A DNA stretch of 64,000 bases from Terriglobales bacterium (GTDB lineage Bacteria; Acidobacteriota; Terriglobia; Terriglobales; Acidobacteriaceae): positions 62,001 through 126,000 of the forward strand of contig JAICSO010000012.1 in assembly GCA_025936825.1 (NCBI GenBank), read 5' to 3'. Positions within the stretch are counted from its first letter, which is position 1, and every line of letters starts with the position of its first letter. A program made the translations under genes and the position numbers. The notes below the pieces were generated by a model that worked only from the letters and a program-made list of their open reading frames with translations, was not told the origin of the DNA and did not search any database. Below, piece by piece: positions 16,973 through 24,452 of the stretch.

Positions 16973-18469
16973 TTGGGAATCCTGCTTTTCATTACCGTTT
17001 TGCTGATCGCCGCCTGTGGGCTCATTTATGAGCTCATCGCCGGCACGCTCGCCAGCTATCTGCTCGGGGACAGCGTTCTTCAGTTCTCTACGATCATTGG
17101 CTGCTACCTGTTTGCCATGGGGGTCGGCAGCGCGATCTCTCGCTACATCGATCGGGGCCTTGCCTATCGGTTTGTCTGGATCGAACTGTTACTTGGCGTG
17201 ATCGGAGGTTTTTCTTCGGCCCTGCTATTTCTCGCCTTCGCCTACACCCAAGGATTCCAGCTTCTGATGTACGCATTGGTTGTGGTCATCGGAATTCTCG
17301 TAGGTCTCGAAATCCCGCTGCTGATGCGGATTATCCGCGGACGCTATCACTTCCGCGACGTGATCGCACACGTTCTGACCTTCGACTATCTGGGCGCCCT
17401 CGGCGCTTCGCTGCTGTTTCCCATCTTGCTGGTGCCATACCTCGGGCTTGTACGCTCGGCGATACTTTTCGGGATCTTGAATGTAGCCGTCGCCTTGTGG
17501 AGCACTTTTCTCTTTGCAAATCAATTGCCCCGGGCACAGGTTCTGCGTGGCATTTCCTTCGTCGTACTGTGTGGCTTGGGCTTGGGTTTTGCCGAGGCGA
17601 AGAAGATCACAATCGCCGCCGAAGACAATATTTATGCCGACGAGATTATTCTGGCTCGTGATACCCGCTACCAGCACATCGTTCTCACTCGCTTCAAAGA
17701 CGACATCCGGCTCTTCCTGAACAGTCATCTGCAATTCAGTTCTCGCGACGAGTACCGCTATCACGAAGCGCTCATCCATCCAGGATTGTCCGCAGTGCCT
17801 GTACCGCGCCACGTTTTGGTGTTGGGCGGAGGTGACGGGCTGGCGGTCCGCGAAATTCTCAAATATCCGCAAGTGGAGACGATCACTCTCGTCGATCTCG
17901 ATCCCGAGATGACGCACCTGTTCTCCACGCACCCCATGCTGACTGCGCTCAATCAAAAGTCATTCCTCTCGCCCAAGGTTCACATCATCAATGCCGACGC
18001 ATTCCCCTGGGTGGACTCGAACACCGACAGCTTCGATTTCATTGTGATCGACTTCCCCGATCCCACGAACTACTCGCTGGGCAAGCTCTATACGACGACT
18101 TTTTACAAGGCAGTAGCCCGTCACCTGAGCGCGCAAGGATTCATGGTGGTCCAGAGCACGTCTCCCATGTTCGCGCGCGACTCGTACTGGTGCATCGCGA
18201 ACACGATTCACGATGCCGGCTTGCAGACCTATCCTTACCACGTTTATGTGCCCTCATTCGGAGAGTGGGGATTCGTGCTCGCTGGAACCCACAGTTACTC
18301 GCCGCCAACGACGCTTCCGTCTGGACTGCGCTTCGTCGATGCTCAAGGTTTACCTGCACTGTTTCAGTTTCCGCCCGACATGTCTCCCATGCAGGTCCCC
18401 TCGAATCACCTGAACGATCAGGTTCTGGTCCGCCTCTACGACAAAGACTGGAAGGACATCAGCCATTGA
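16973..18469 (+). CDS. speE: Membrane-anchored spermidine synthase (polyamine aminopropyltransferase)
   Basis: A 498-residue fusion. Residues 1-205 hold six or seven membrane segments (GILLFITVLLIAACGLIYELIAG and others); residues of about 210-498 are a spermidine-synthase methyltransferase fold. Motifs: VLVLGGGDGLAVREILKYP (dcAdoMet-binding), TLVDLDPEM, and IVIDFPDPTNYSLGKLYTTTFY, where the Asp of the DxPDP segment would activate the amine. It transfers an aminopropyl group from decarboxylated AdoMet. The start is a TTG, three bases after DUF350. With speD in the same operon, polyamine is probably made at the inner membrane. Which amine accepts the group is not known; no ornithine or arginine decarboxylase is nearby. 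Confidence 0.9.
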   Translation: MGILLFITVLLIAACGLIYELIAGTLASYLLGDSVLQFSTIIGCYLFAMGVGSAISRYIDRGLAYRFVWIELLLGVIGGFSSALLFLAFAYTQGFQLLMYALVVVIGILVGLEIPLLMRIIRGRYHFRDVIAHVLTFDYLGALGASLLFPILLVPYLGLVRSAILFGILNVAVALWSTFLFANQLPRAQVLRGISFVVLCGLGLGFAEAKKITIAAEDNIYADEIILARDTRYQHIVLTRFKDDIRLFLNSHLQFSSRDEYRYHEALIHPGLSAVPVPRHVLVLGGGDGLAVREILKYPQVETITLVDLDPEMTHLFSTHPMLTALNQKSFLSPKVHIINADAFPWVDSNTDSFDFIVIDFPDPTNYSLGKLYTTTFYKAVARHLSAQGFMVVQSTSPMFARDSYWCIANTIHDAGLQTYPYHVYVPSFGEWGFVLAGTHSYSPPTTLPSGLRFVDAQGLPALFQFPPDMSPMQVPSNHLNDQVLVRLYDKDWKDISH

Positions 18470-19980
18470 GCCTCTCGCGGCGGAAGTTCCTGCAATCCTC
18501 CAGCGCCGCACTGGTCGGGTTATCGCTCAAGAGTGATCGGCCAATAGCCGGCTCCTTCGTAAACGACTCCTTCCAGCAGGGCCATCTGCTGCGCGATCGC
18601 GCCAGCTTTCCTGCGCCCAAGCAAAAGCTGAAAATTCCTGTCGTTATCGTTGGCGGAGGCATCGCCGGACTCAGCGCAGCGTGGCGCCTGAACAAACGAG
18701 GATTCAAGGATTTCGTTCTTCTCGAAATGAACGATCAGGCCGGGGGCAATTCCCGTTGGGGGGAGAACGAGATCACCGCGTATCCGTGGGCTGCGCACTA
18801 TGTTCCAGTTCCCGGACCGAAGGCAATTTACGTCCGCGAACTGTTCGAGGAACTCGGAGTCTTCAAGAACGGCAAGTGGGAAGATCGCTATCTGTGCTTC
18901 GCGCCCCAAGAGCGCCTGTTTATGTACGGCCGTTGGCAGGACGGTATTGAGCCAGCAGTTGCGCTCACCGCGAAAGATCGTGAGCAATTCCAGCGTCTCG
19001 AAGATCAGATCCACCAATTCCGCGCGACCGGCAAATTTACCGTCCCTATGGAAGTTGGGTTTTCCGACTCGACCGCTGCCCACGATCAAATGTCGTTTGC
19101 CGACTGGCTCCGCCAACATCACATGGATTCCAAGATCCTCAACTGGTACATGAACTATTGTTGCCGCGACGACTACGGCGCGACCACCGATCAGACTTCC
19201 GCGTGGGCGGGAATCCAGTACTTCGCCTCGCGCGAGTCGGAAGAGAAAGGCCCACTTACCTGGCCGGAAGGCAATGGCTGGATCGTGCGTCGACTGCTGG
19301 AGAGAATCGGCCAGTTCGTCCGCACCGGACAGATGGTCCGCCAAATTGTGCCCGAGAAAGCTGGCGCAAGCGTGTTCGCAGGTGATACGCAATATCAGGC
19401 CGAGTTCGTCATCTTTGCCGCTCCTACGTTCCTCGGCCCATACCTGATCGAAGGCATGCCTCGATTGCACGACTTCGAGTACTCACCCTGGCTCACGGCG
19501 AATCTCACGCTGGACCGAATCCCGGCTTCCTACGGTGGCGATCCCACCTGGGACAACGTCTTCATGGAATCCCCAACCTTGGGCTACGTGGACGCCACGC
19601 ACCAGAGCCTGCGCACGCACATCGATCGCACGGTCTGGACGTTTTATTGGGCGCTAGCGGAAGGAAGTCCCGCGCAGAATCGGCAATTCCTGCTCGACCA
19701 CGATTGGAAATACTGGAAGGACGCTATCCTTCACGACCTGGAGCGCGTGCACACCGACATTCGCCAATGCGTTTCGCGCATCGACATCATGCGTTGGGGA
19801 CATGCCATGGCGAGGCCAAAGCCTGGTGCGATATATTCCGCCGAGCGCATGAAACTCCGAAAACCGCAAGGTCCACTTCTGTTCGCCAACTCCGACCTCA
19901 GCGGCTTCTCCATCTTCGAAGAGGCGCAGTACCGCGGCGTGGCGGCCGCAGAAGCGGTTTTGCGCAGGCTGAGTTCGTAA
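18466..19980 (+). CDS. Tat-exported FAD-dependent amine oxidase-like protein
   Basis: About 504 residues. The TTG at 18466 gives a TTGA overlap with speE and the N-terminus MSLSRRKFLQSSSAALVG, a twin-arginine signal; the much longer ORF-track start reads through speE and is rejected. The FAD-binding signature VVIVGGGIAGLSAAWRLNKRG is at about residues 57-77 and LLEMNDQAGGNSRWG follows. The C-terminal block LFANSDLSGFSIFEEAQYRG resembles the amine oxidase FAD-closing motif. As the last gene of the operon it may oxidise a polyamine or polyamine-modified substrate outside the cytoplasm. This is inference; the enzyme could act on another amine or alkene. Confidence 0.83.
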   Translation: MSLSRRKFLQSSSAALVGLSLKSDRPIAGSFVNDSFQQGHLLRDRASFPAPKQKLKIPVVIVGGGIAGLSAAWRLNKRGFKDFVLLEMNDQAGGNSRWGENEITAYPWAAHYVPVPGPKAIYVRELFEELGVFKNGKWEDRYLCFAPQERLFMYGRWQDGIEPAVALTAKDREQFQRLEDQIHQFRATGKFTVPMEVGFSDSTAAHDQMSFADWLRQHHMDSKILNWYMNYCCRDDYGATTDQTSAWAGIQYFASRESEEKGPLTWPEGNGWIVRRLLERIGQFVRTGQMVRQIVPEKAGASVFAGDTQYQAEFVIFAAPTFLGPYLIEGMPRLHDFEYSPWLTANLTLDRIPASYGGDPTWDNVFMESPTLGYVDATHQSLRTHIDRTVWTFYWALAEGSPAQNRQFLLDHDWKYWKDAILHDLERVHTDIRQCVSRIDIMRWGHAMARPKPGAIYSAERMKLRKPQGPLLFANSDLSGFSIFEEAQYRGVAAAEAVLRRLSS

Positions 19981-20023
19981 CCATTCAGCAGGTTTTAACC
20001 CACCGCTGTACCTGCGCAGGAAG

Positions 20024-20051
20024 TTGACGAGACCCCGACCCCCAGTACAAT
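20024..20051 (+). promoter_or_regulatory. Sigma-70 promoter for tRNA-Arg
   Basis: TTGACG, 16-base spacer, TACAAT. The -10 box ends 11 bases before the first base of the tRNA, the usual geometry for a stable RNA promoter. Confidence 0.75.
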
Positions 20052-20062
20052 GAAAGCAGCAC

Positions 20063-20139
20063 GGGCGCGTAGCTCAGGTGGATAGAGCATCTGCCTTCTA
20101 AGCAGAGGGTCGCAGGTTCGAGTCCTGCCGCGCCTACCA
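20063..20139 (+). tRNA. tRNA-Arg (anticodon UCU)
   Basis: The 77-base sequence folds as a cloverleaf. The acceptor arms are GGGCGCG and CGCGCCT (one G-U at the end), D-arm GCTC-AGGTGGATA-GAGC, anticodon arm TCTGC-CTTCTAA-GCAGA with anticodon TCT, T-arm GCAGG-TTCGAGT-CCTGC, then ACCA with the CCA encoded. It reads AGA codons. No integrase or attachment-site duplication is seen next to it. Confidence 0.96.
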
Positions 20140-20335
20140 TTGCTGCGCCCTTAGACGTTCCCTACTGCATAATTCCTATAACCAATCTACAGGTTCTCCC
20201 TTGCAACTCACACCCGCCTAAATTCGTCTATCCAGCGCACGTGCCTTTTCGCCGCGAACACAGCGCACGTCACTCCCACATGCTTGAACGCTTGTAGGCG
20301 CGCCGCCTTCGTGACACCTTCAAGGACGAATCAGC

Positions 20336-20521
20336 ATGGAACTCACTGTGCGTCATCACATTGAAAATCTTGAACGCAGGATCCAGCAACTTGGGACAGA
20401 GTTGATGAATGCCCGCGATCACTCCCGTTTGAACGATCTCGAAACTGAAATTCGTGTTGCCAATCTCGCCCTCGAGCACTATCGAGAGGCTTTGCGCCTT
20501 GAGTCGACACTCGGGAAGTAA
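20336..20521 (+). CDS. Small coiled-coil protein
   Basis: A 61-residue, fully helical, charged peptide (HHIENLERRIQQLGTELMNAR, LNDLETEIRVANLALEHYREAL) with heptad-like hydrophobic spacing. An AAGGA motif lies about 8 bases before the ATG. No family is recognised. It precedes the MEDS histidine kinase but the gap has no sign of coupling. Confidence 0.6.
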   Translation: MELTVRHHIENLERRIQQLGTELMNARDHSRLNDLETEIRVANLALEHYREALRLESTLGK

Positions 20522-20620
20522 AATTGCCGTCCATCTGGGTTCTGAGGGAAACGTTCTCCCATTACATTGCATCTCAGAGCACTTGCACCGCTAAAGTTTA
20601 TCTGCTGCATCCACAGTTGT

Positions 20621-22003
20621 ATGCCATTGAGCGAAGTCACTTCGGTTGCCGGATTCGGCGAAGGCGCTAATACCCACTCCGCCCACCGGGTCCAGTTCTA
20701 TAACCACGACGGATACCTGATTTCGTCCGTTGTCGAACACCTATCCAGCACATTGCTACGCGGCGGAGTAGGACTGGCATTTGTTACCGAGCCTCATCGA
20801 GAGCAGATTTGTGAGCGACTGCACCTTTCCGGTGTTCCGTCCGAAGTAGTGGAAGCTCATTGCATCCTGGTGGACGCAGCCTATGGGCTGTCCTGCTTCA
20901 TGCGTGGCACAGCGCCGGATCGGCGGCTCTTTAATTCCACGCTAGGCGATTTCCTGGCGCCGCATTCCACGGCTGCTGCACAAGGGGTCGCGGCTTTCGG
21001 CGAAATGGTGGCTCTGCTTTGGGCGGAAGGTAAATACGACGCCGCCATCCAACTTGAGCAGCTCTGGACGGATTTCACCGACCAGCATGCCGTGCAATTA
21101 CTTTGCGCCTATCCTCTTTCTTACTTTTCTCGTGCGGATGACGGCAAACGTTTCGCTCAGGTCTGTGCGCACCATTCCTCTGTAATCCCGGCAGAAAGCT
21201 TCATCTCGGGAATTGTCGAAGAGGACCAGGCTCGTGAAGTCGCCGAACTTCAGCAGCGGGCCGCGGCCCTTGCCAAGGAAGTCGAGGCCAGAAAGCACGC
21301 CGAAGCGCGCCTGCGCGCAAATCAGGTCGAACTCGAATCCATTGTCCAGCAGCGCACCGCTGCTTTGCGCAAACTCTCCCTTCAACTTCTGAAGTTGCAG
21401 GACATCGAGCGCCGCCGGGTGGCACGCGAACTCCATGAGTCCGTCGGCCAAGACTTTGCTGGTCTGAAAATGAACTTGGATCTGGCAAGGCATTTTCCGC
21501 ACAACACCGAGCTCTGGGACAAGTGCGACCAACTGCTCGAGCATTGTATTCACGAGGTGCGCACTCTTTCGAACTTGCTGCACCCACCCATCATTGAAGA
21601 CGCCGGCCTGCCGTCTGCCGCTGAATGGTATGTACAAGACTTTGCAAAGCGCAGCGGTATCCGGGTGAGCTTCCATGGCCTGGACGCTTTAAGTGTTCTG
21701 TCGGATCAATCTCGGCTTGTGGTCTTCCGGGCGCTGCAAGAGAGTCTGATCAACATCTACCGTCACGCCCGGGCAACGCACGCTGAGGTCTCATCCAGCA
21801 GCGAAGAGAACTCGATCACTTTGACAGTTGCCGACAACGGCGTCGGCATGGATCTCAAGAAAGTTGAGCAATTCAATAGCTCCGGAGCAAGTACGGGTGT
21901 CGGACTCACCAGCATTCGAGAGCGCGTTCGCGAACTGGGAGGACACTGCCACATCACCTCGAGCCCCCAGGGCACAAGCCTTACCATTTCTCTGCCCAAA
22001 TAG
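20621..22003 (+). CDS. MEDS-domain sensor histidine kinase (NarL-type, HisKA_3)
   Basis: About 460 residues and no membrane segment. The N-terminal half (about residues 15-195; HRVQFYNHDGYLISSVVEHLS, GVGLAFVTEPHREQICERL) resembles the MEDS/DcmR sensory domain. A coiled linker follows (VAELQQRAAALAKEVEARKHAEARL). The HisKA_3 H-box is DIERRRVARELHESVGQDF with the phospho-accepting His, and the ATPase has ALQESLINIYRHARATHA (N), DNGVGMD (G1) and GVGLTSIRERVRELGG (G2). Kinases of this class pair with LuxR-type regulators; none is in the window. ATG at 20621 is preferred over the TTG used by the ORF track. Confidence 0.87.
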   Translation: MPLSEVTSVAGFGEGANTHSAHRVQFYNHDGYLISSVVEHLSSTLLRGGVGLAFVTEPHREQICERLHLSGVPSEVVEAHCILVDAAYGLSCFMRGTAPDRRLFNSTLGDFLAPHSTAAAQGVAAFGEMVALLWAEGKYDAAIQLEQLWTDFTDQHAVQLLCAYPLSYFSRADDGKRFAQVCAHHSSVIPAESFISGIVEEDQAREVAELQQRAAALAKEVEARKHAEARLRANQVELESIVQQRTAALRKLSLQLLKLQDIERRRVARELHESVGQDFAGLKMNLDLARHFPHNTELWDKCDQLLEHCIHEVRTLSNLLHPPIIEDAGLPSAAEWYVQDFAKRSGIRVSFHGLDALSVLSDQSRLVVFRALQESLINIYRHARATHAEVSSSSEENSITLTVADNGVGMDLKKVEQFNSSGASTGVGLTSIRERVRELGGHCHITSSPQGTSLTISLPK

Positions 22004-22051
22004 TAGAACTCTCTCTGGACCCCGATGATGCAGAAAGAAGATGTCTAACGA

Positions 22052-22510
22052 GTGTTGAGCGATCCGCTTGCGCAAGAGCTAATCCAGTCAGGTATTCCGG
22101 CGCGATTGGCATATGTCGGCCCCGACGGGTTTCCGCGGGCGATTCCCATTGGCTTCCATTGGAATGGCTCAGAGTTTGTGGTCTGCACCGTTCCTCACGC
22201 GCCCAAAGTGCCGGCTCTGCAGGCAAACCCGAAAGTCGCGTTTACGGTTGATACAAACGCGTTTCCACCCCACGTCTTGCTGGTACGAGGGACAGCTTCG
22301 ATCGAGGTCGTCGATGGCGTACCGCCCGAATATTTTGCTGCCGCCAGAAAAAGCATCGCACCGGACCAGTGGGAAACTTTTGAAGCGCAGGTACGTGGGA
22401 TGTACAAGCAGATGGCGCGCATCAAAATCAACCCACTTTGGACGAAGTTGCTGGATTTCGAGACCCGGTTTCCAACTCCAATCGAGAAATTGATGCGCGG
22501 ACAGAAGTAA
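22052..22510 (+). CDS. Pyridoxamine 5'-phosphate oxidase-family (split-barrel flavin) protein
   Basis: A 152-residue protein beginning at GTG. RLAYVGPDGFPRAIPIGFHWNGSEFVVCT and KVPALQANPKVAFTVDT are the usual first barrel blocks of PNPOx-like proteins, which bind FMN or F420/heme cofactors. The end (RIKINPLWTKLLDFETRFP) is also typical of this general-stress subgroup. It is not the true PdxH. The exact cofactor and substrate cannot be told. Confidence 0.75.
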   Translation: MLSDPLAQELIQSGIPARLAYVGPDGFPRAIPIGFHWNGSEFVVCTVPHAPKVPALQANPKVAFTVDTNAFPPHVLLVRGTASIEVVDGVPPEYFAAARKSIAPDQWETFEAQVRGMYKQMARIKINPLWTKLLDFETRFPTPIEKLMRGQK

Positions 22511-22552
22511 GAAGATTCGCGTGTGAGAAGATGTTTCCGGAGCACGGAAAGC

Positions 22553-23065
22553 TTGGTCCTCGTCATCATGGGAGTGGTCGGTTCCGGCAAGACCACGGTC
22601 GGGACGTTGTTGGCTGAAAAACTCGGTTGGGAATTCTCCGACGCCGACGACTTTCATCCGGCTGAAAACATCCGCAAAATTAGCGAGGGAATTCCCCTGA
22701 TCGACGCCGATCGTGCGCCTTGGCTCGCGGCGATGCGCCAGGCCATCCAGAGATGGCAAAAAGAAGGGAAGAGCGTTGTCCTCGCCTGCTCAGCGCTTAA
22801 GCATTCCTACCGTGAGGAACTGCGTGCAGGTCATGTCCGGTTCGTCTACTTGAAAGGGGACGCCCAGCTAATTGGGCAACGTCTCCACGCGCGGCGGGGC
22901 CATTTTGCCAACGATTCTATCCTTGAAAGTCAGTTTGCCGATCTTCAAGAGCCACATGACGCGATCGCCGTCAGCATTGCTCAAACTCCCGAGGCGATCG
23001 TCGCCGAAATAATTGACAAGCTGAAAAGGGCGCCGGTGTCGTATCCTGATGCGGCGCAAAAATGA
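22553..23065 (+). CDS. gntK: Gluconokinase
   Basis: Phosphorylates gluconate to 6-phosphogluconate. Walker A is MGVVGSGKTTVGTLLAEKL, followed by FSDADDFHPAENIRKISEGIPLIDADRAPWLAAM and CSALKHSYREELRAG, all gluconokinase-specific blocks. The ORF track starts at a GTG ten codons earlier; the TTG at 22553 fits the usual N-terminus (LVLVIMGVVGSGKTT) better. It overlaps the transporter downstream by four bases (ATGA), so uptake and phosphorylation are coupled. Confidence 0.92.
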   Translation: MVLVIMGVVGSGKTTVGTLLAEKLGWEFSDADDFHPAENIRKISEGIPLIDADRAPWLAAMRQAIQRWQKEGKSVVLACSALKHSYREELRAGHVRFVYLKGDAQLIGQRLHARRGHFANDSILESQFADLQEPHDAIAVSIAQTPEAIVAEIIDKLKRAPVSYPDAAQK

Positions 23066-24369
23066 GCTCCCCAATCCCCAATACTGCTGTTGCCTCCGGT
23101 GATCTCGAATCCGTAGTAGTCCGCAAGCTGCTCTGGCGACTGCTGCCCTTCCTGTTCCTGCTCTATATCGTCAATTACCTCGACCGCATCAACGTCGGCT
23201 TTGCCGCGCTGCAGATGCGCACGCAACTTGGCTTCAGCGACGAGGTATTCGGCACTGGATTCGGTATTTTCTTCTGGGGCTACATGCTTCTCCAGGTGCC
23301 TAGCAATCTTGCCCTGGCGCGTGTAGGAGCACGGCGCTGGATGTCGGGAATCATGGTTGTGTGGGGGATTGTCTCCTGCCTAATGATTACGGTGCGCTCG
23401 CCCCACAGTTTTTACGCGATGCGTTTCATCTTGGGAGCTGCCGAGGCAGGATTTTTCCCTGGGATCATCCTTTACTTGAAGAACTGGTTTCCAGCGACCG
23501 CCCGCGGACGAGCTGTGGCCCTATTTATGACTGCCAACCCTCTCGCGGGTGTCATCGGTGGACCGATTTCCGGGGCACTGCTCAATCTGCATCATTTCGG
23601 CCTCTCCGGTTGGCAATGGATGTTCATCCTGGAGGGATTTCCCGCCGTGTTGCTGGCCGCAACTGTGCTCTTCACTCTGAAAGATCACCCACGCGATGCG
23701 ACGTGGCTCGAGGAACACGAGAGGTTGTGGCTCACTGTCGTCCTGGAAAACGAGCATCGGGAAACGGTAAAGGTCAGTCGCTCGGATTTCTGGGGCGCTG
23801 TTGTCAACTGGCGCATCTGGCTGCTGATGATTGTCTACTTTGGCCTGACCGCCTCCGCATATGGTCTGATTCTCTGGCTGCCCAGCTACATCAAAAGCCT
23901 CTCCCATCTGGGAAATTTTGGGATCGGCATTGTTTCGGTAATCCCGTACGTTGTTACCGCGCTCGCAATGGTAGCCGTCGGCGCAAGGTCCGACAAATCG
24001 CGCAAGCACCGCATGTACCTGGCAGGCTCAGCGTTCTCGGCTGCCGTGTTTCTTTTCATTGCAGCACAGACTGGCTCGATCGTCTCCGGATTGGCATTCG
24101 TCACCCTGGCGCTGGCCGCTACCTTCTGCATGCAAGGGCCTTTCTGGGCTACAGCTACCTCCCTCATGAGCGGAACCGCGGCTGCAGTGGCGATTGCGCT
24201 GATTAACTCCTTTGGCAATCTCGGAGGATATTTCGGGCCGTACATCATTGGTGCCAAACGCAGTTCGGGTGCTGGGTTCCGCGGTGGCATGCTGGTAATT
24301 ACCGCGAGTCTTGTTCTGGCGGGCATTTTGTCTCTCGTGGTTCGCCAGCGCGGCCAACGCCCTTCGTAG
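23062..24369 (+). CDS. MFS transporter, anion:cation symporter (ACS) family
   Basis: 435 residues with twelve membrane segments. LLYIVNYLDRINVGFAALQM at the start, GFGIFFWGYMLLQVPSNLALARVGARRW and RFILGAAEAGFFPGIILYLKNWF are ACS-family blocks shared by hexuronate, glucarate, galactonate and phthalate carriers. The coupling with gntK suggests gluconate or a related sugar acid, although true GntP-type gluconate permeases are unrelated. Confidence 0.87.
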   Translation: MSSPIPNTAVASGDLESVVVRKLLWRLLPFLFLLYIVNYLDRINVGFAALQMRTQLGFSDEVFGTGFGIFFWGYMLLQVPSNLALARVGARRWMSGIMVVWGIVSCLMITVRSPHSFYAMRFILGAAEAGFFPGIILYLKNWFPATARGRAVALFMTANPLAGVIGGPISGALLNLHHFGLSGWQWMFILEGFPAVLLAATVLFTLKDHPRDATWLEEHERLWLTVVLENEHRETVKVSRSDFWGAVVNWRIWLLMIVYFGLTASAYGLILWLPSYIKSLSHLGNFGIGIVSVIPYVVTALAMVAVGARSDKSRKHRMYLAGSAFSAAVFLFIAAQTGSIVSGLAFVTLALAATFCMQGPFWATATSLMSGTAAAVAIALINSFGNLGGYFGPYIIGAKRSSGAGFRGGMLVITASLVLAGILSLVVRQRGQRPS

Positions 24370-24452
24370 CTGGCCCAACTTCCTTTACAATAAAGTGCTC
24401 CTGTACCATTCCGGTCGCGGGTGTGCGAGGCTACCCTGGTCGGAACTAGAAT

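Noticed and set aside
18190-18465. N-terminal 92-codon extension of the FAD oxidase ORF
   Set aside because: Lies inside speE in another frame; the TTG at 18466 gives a Tat signal and proper coupling.
20063-20139. tRNA gene as an integration site for a genomic island
   Set aside because: No integrase, no duplicated 3' tRNA end and no change in gene style in the neighbourhood.
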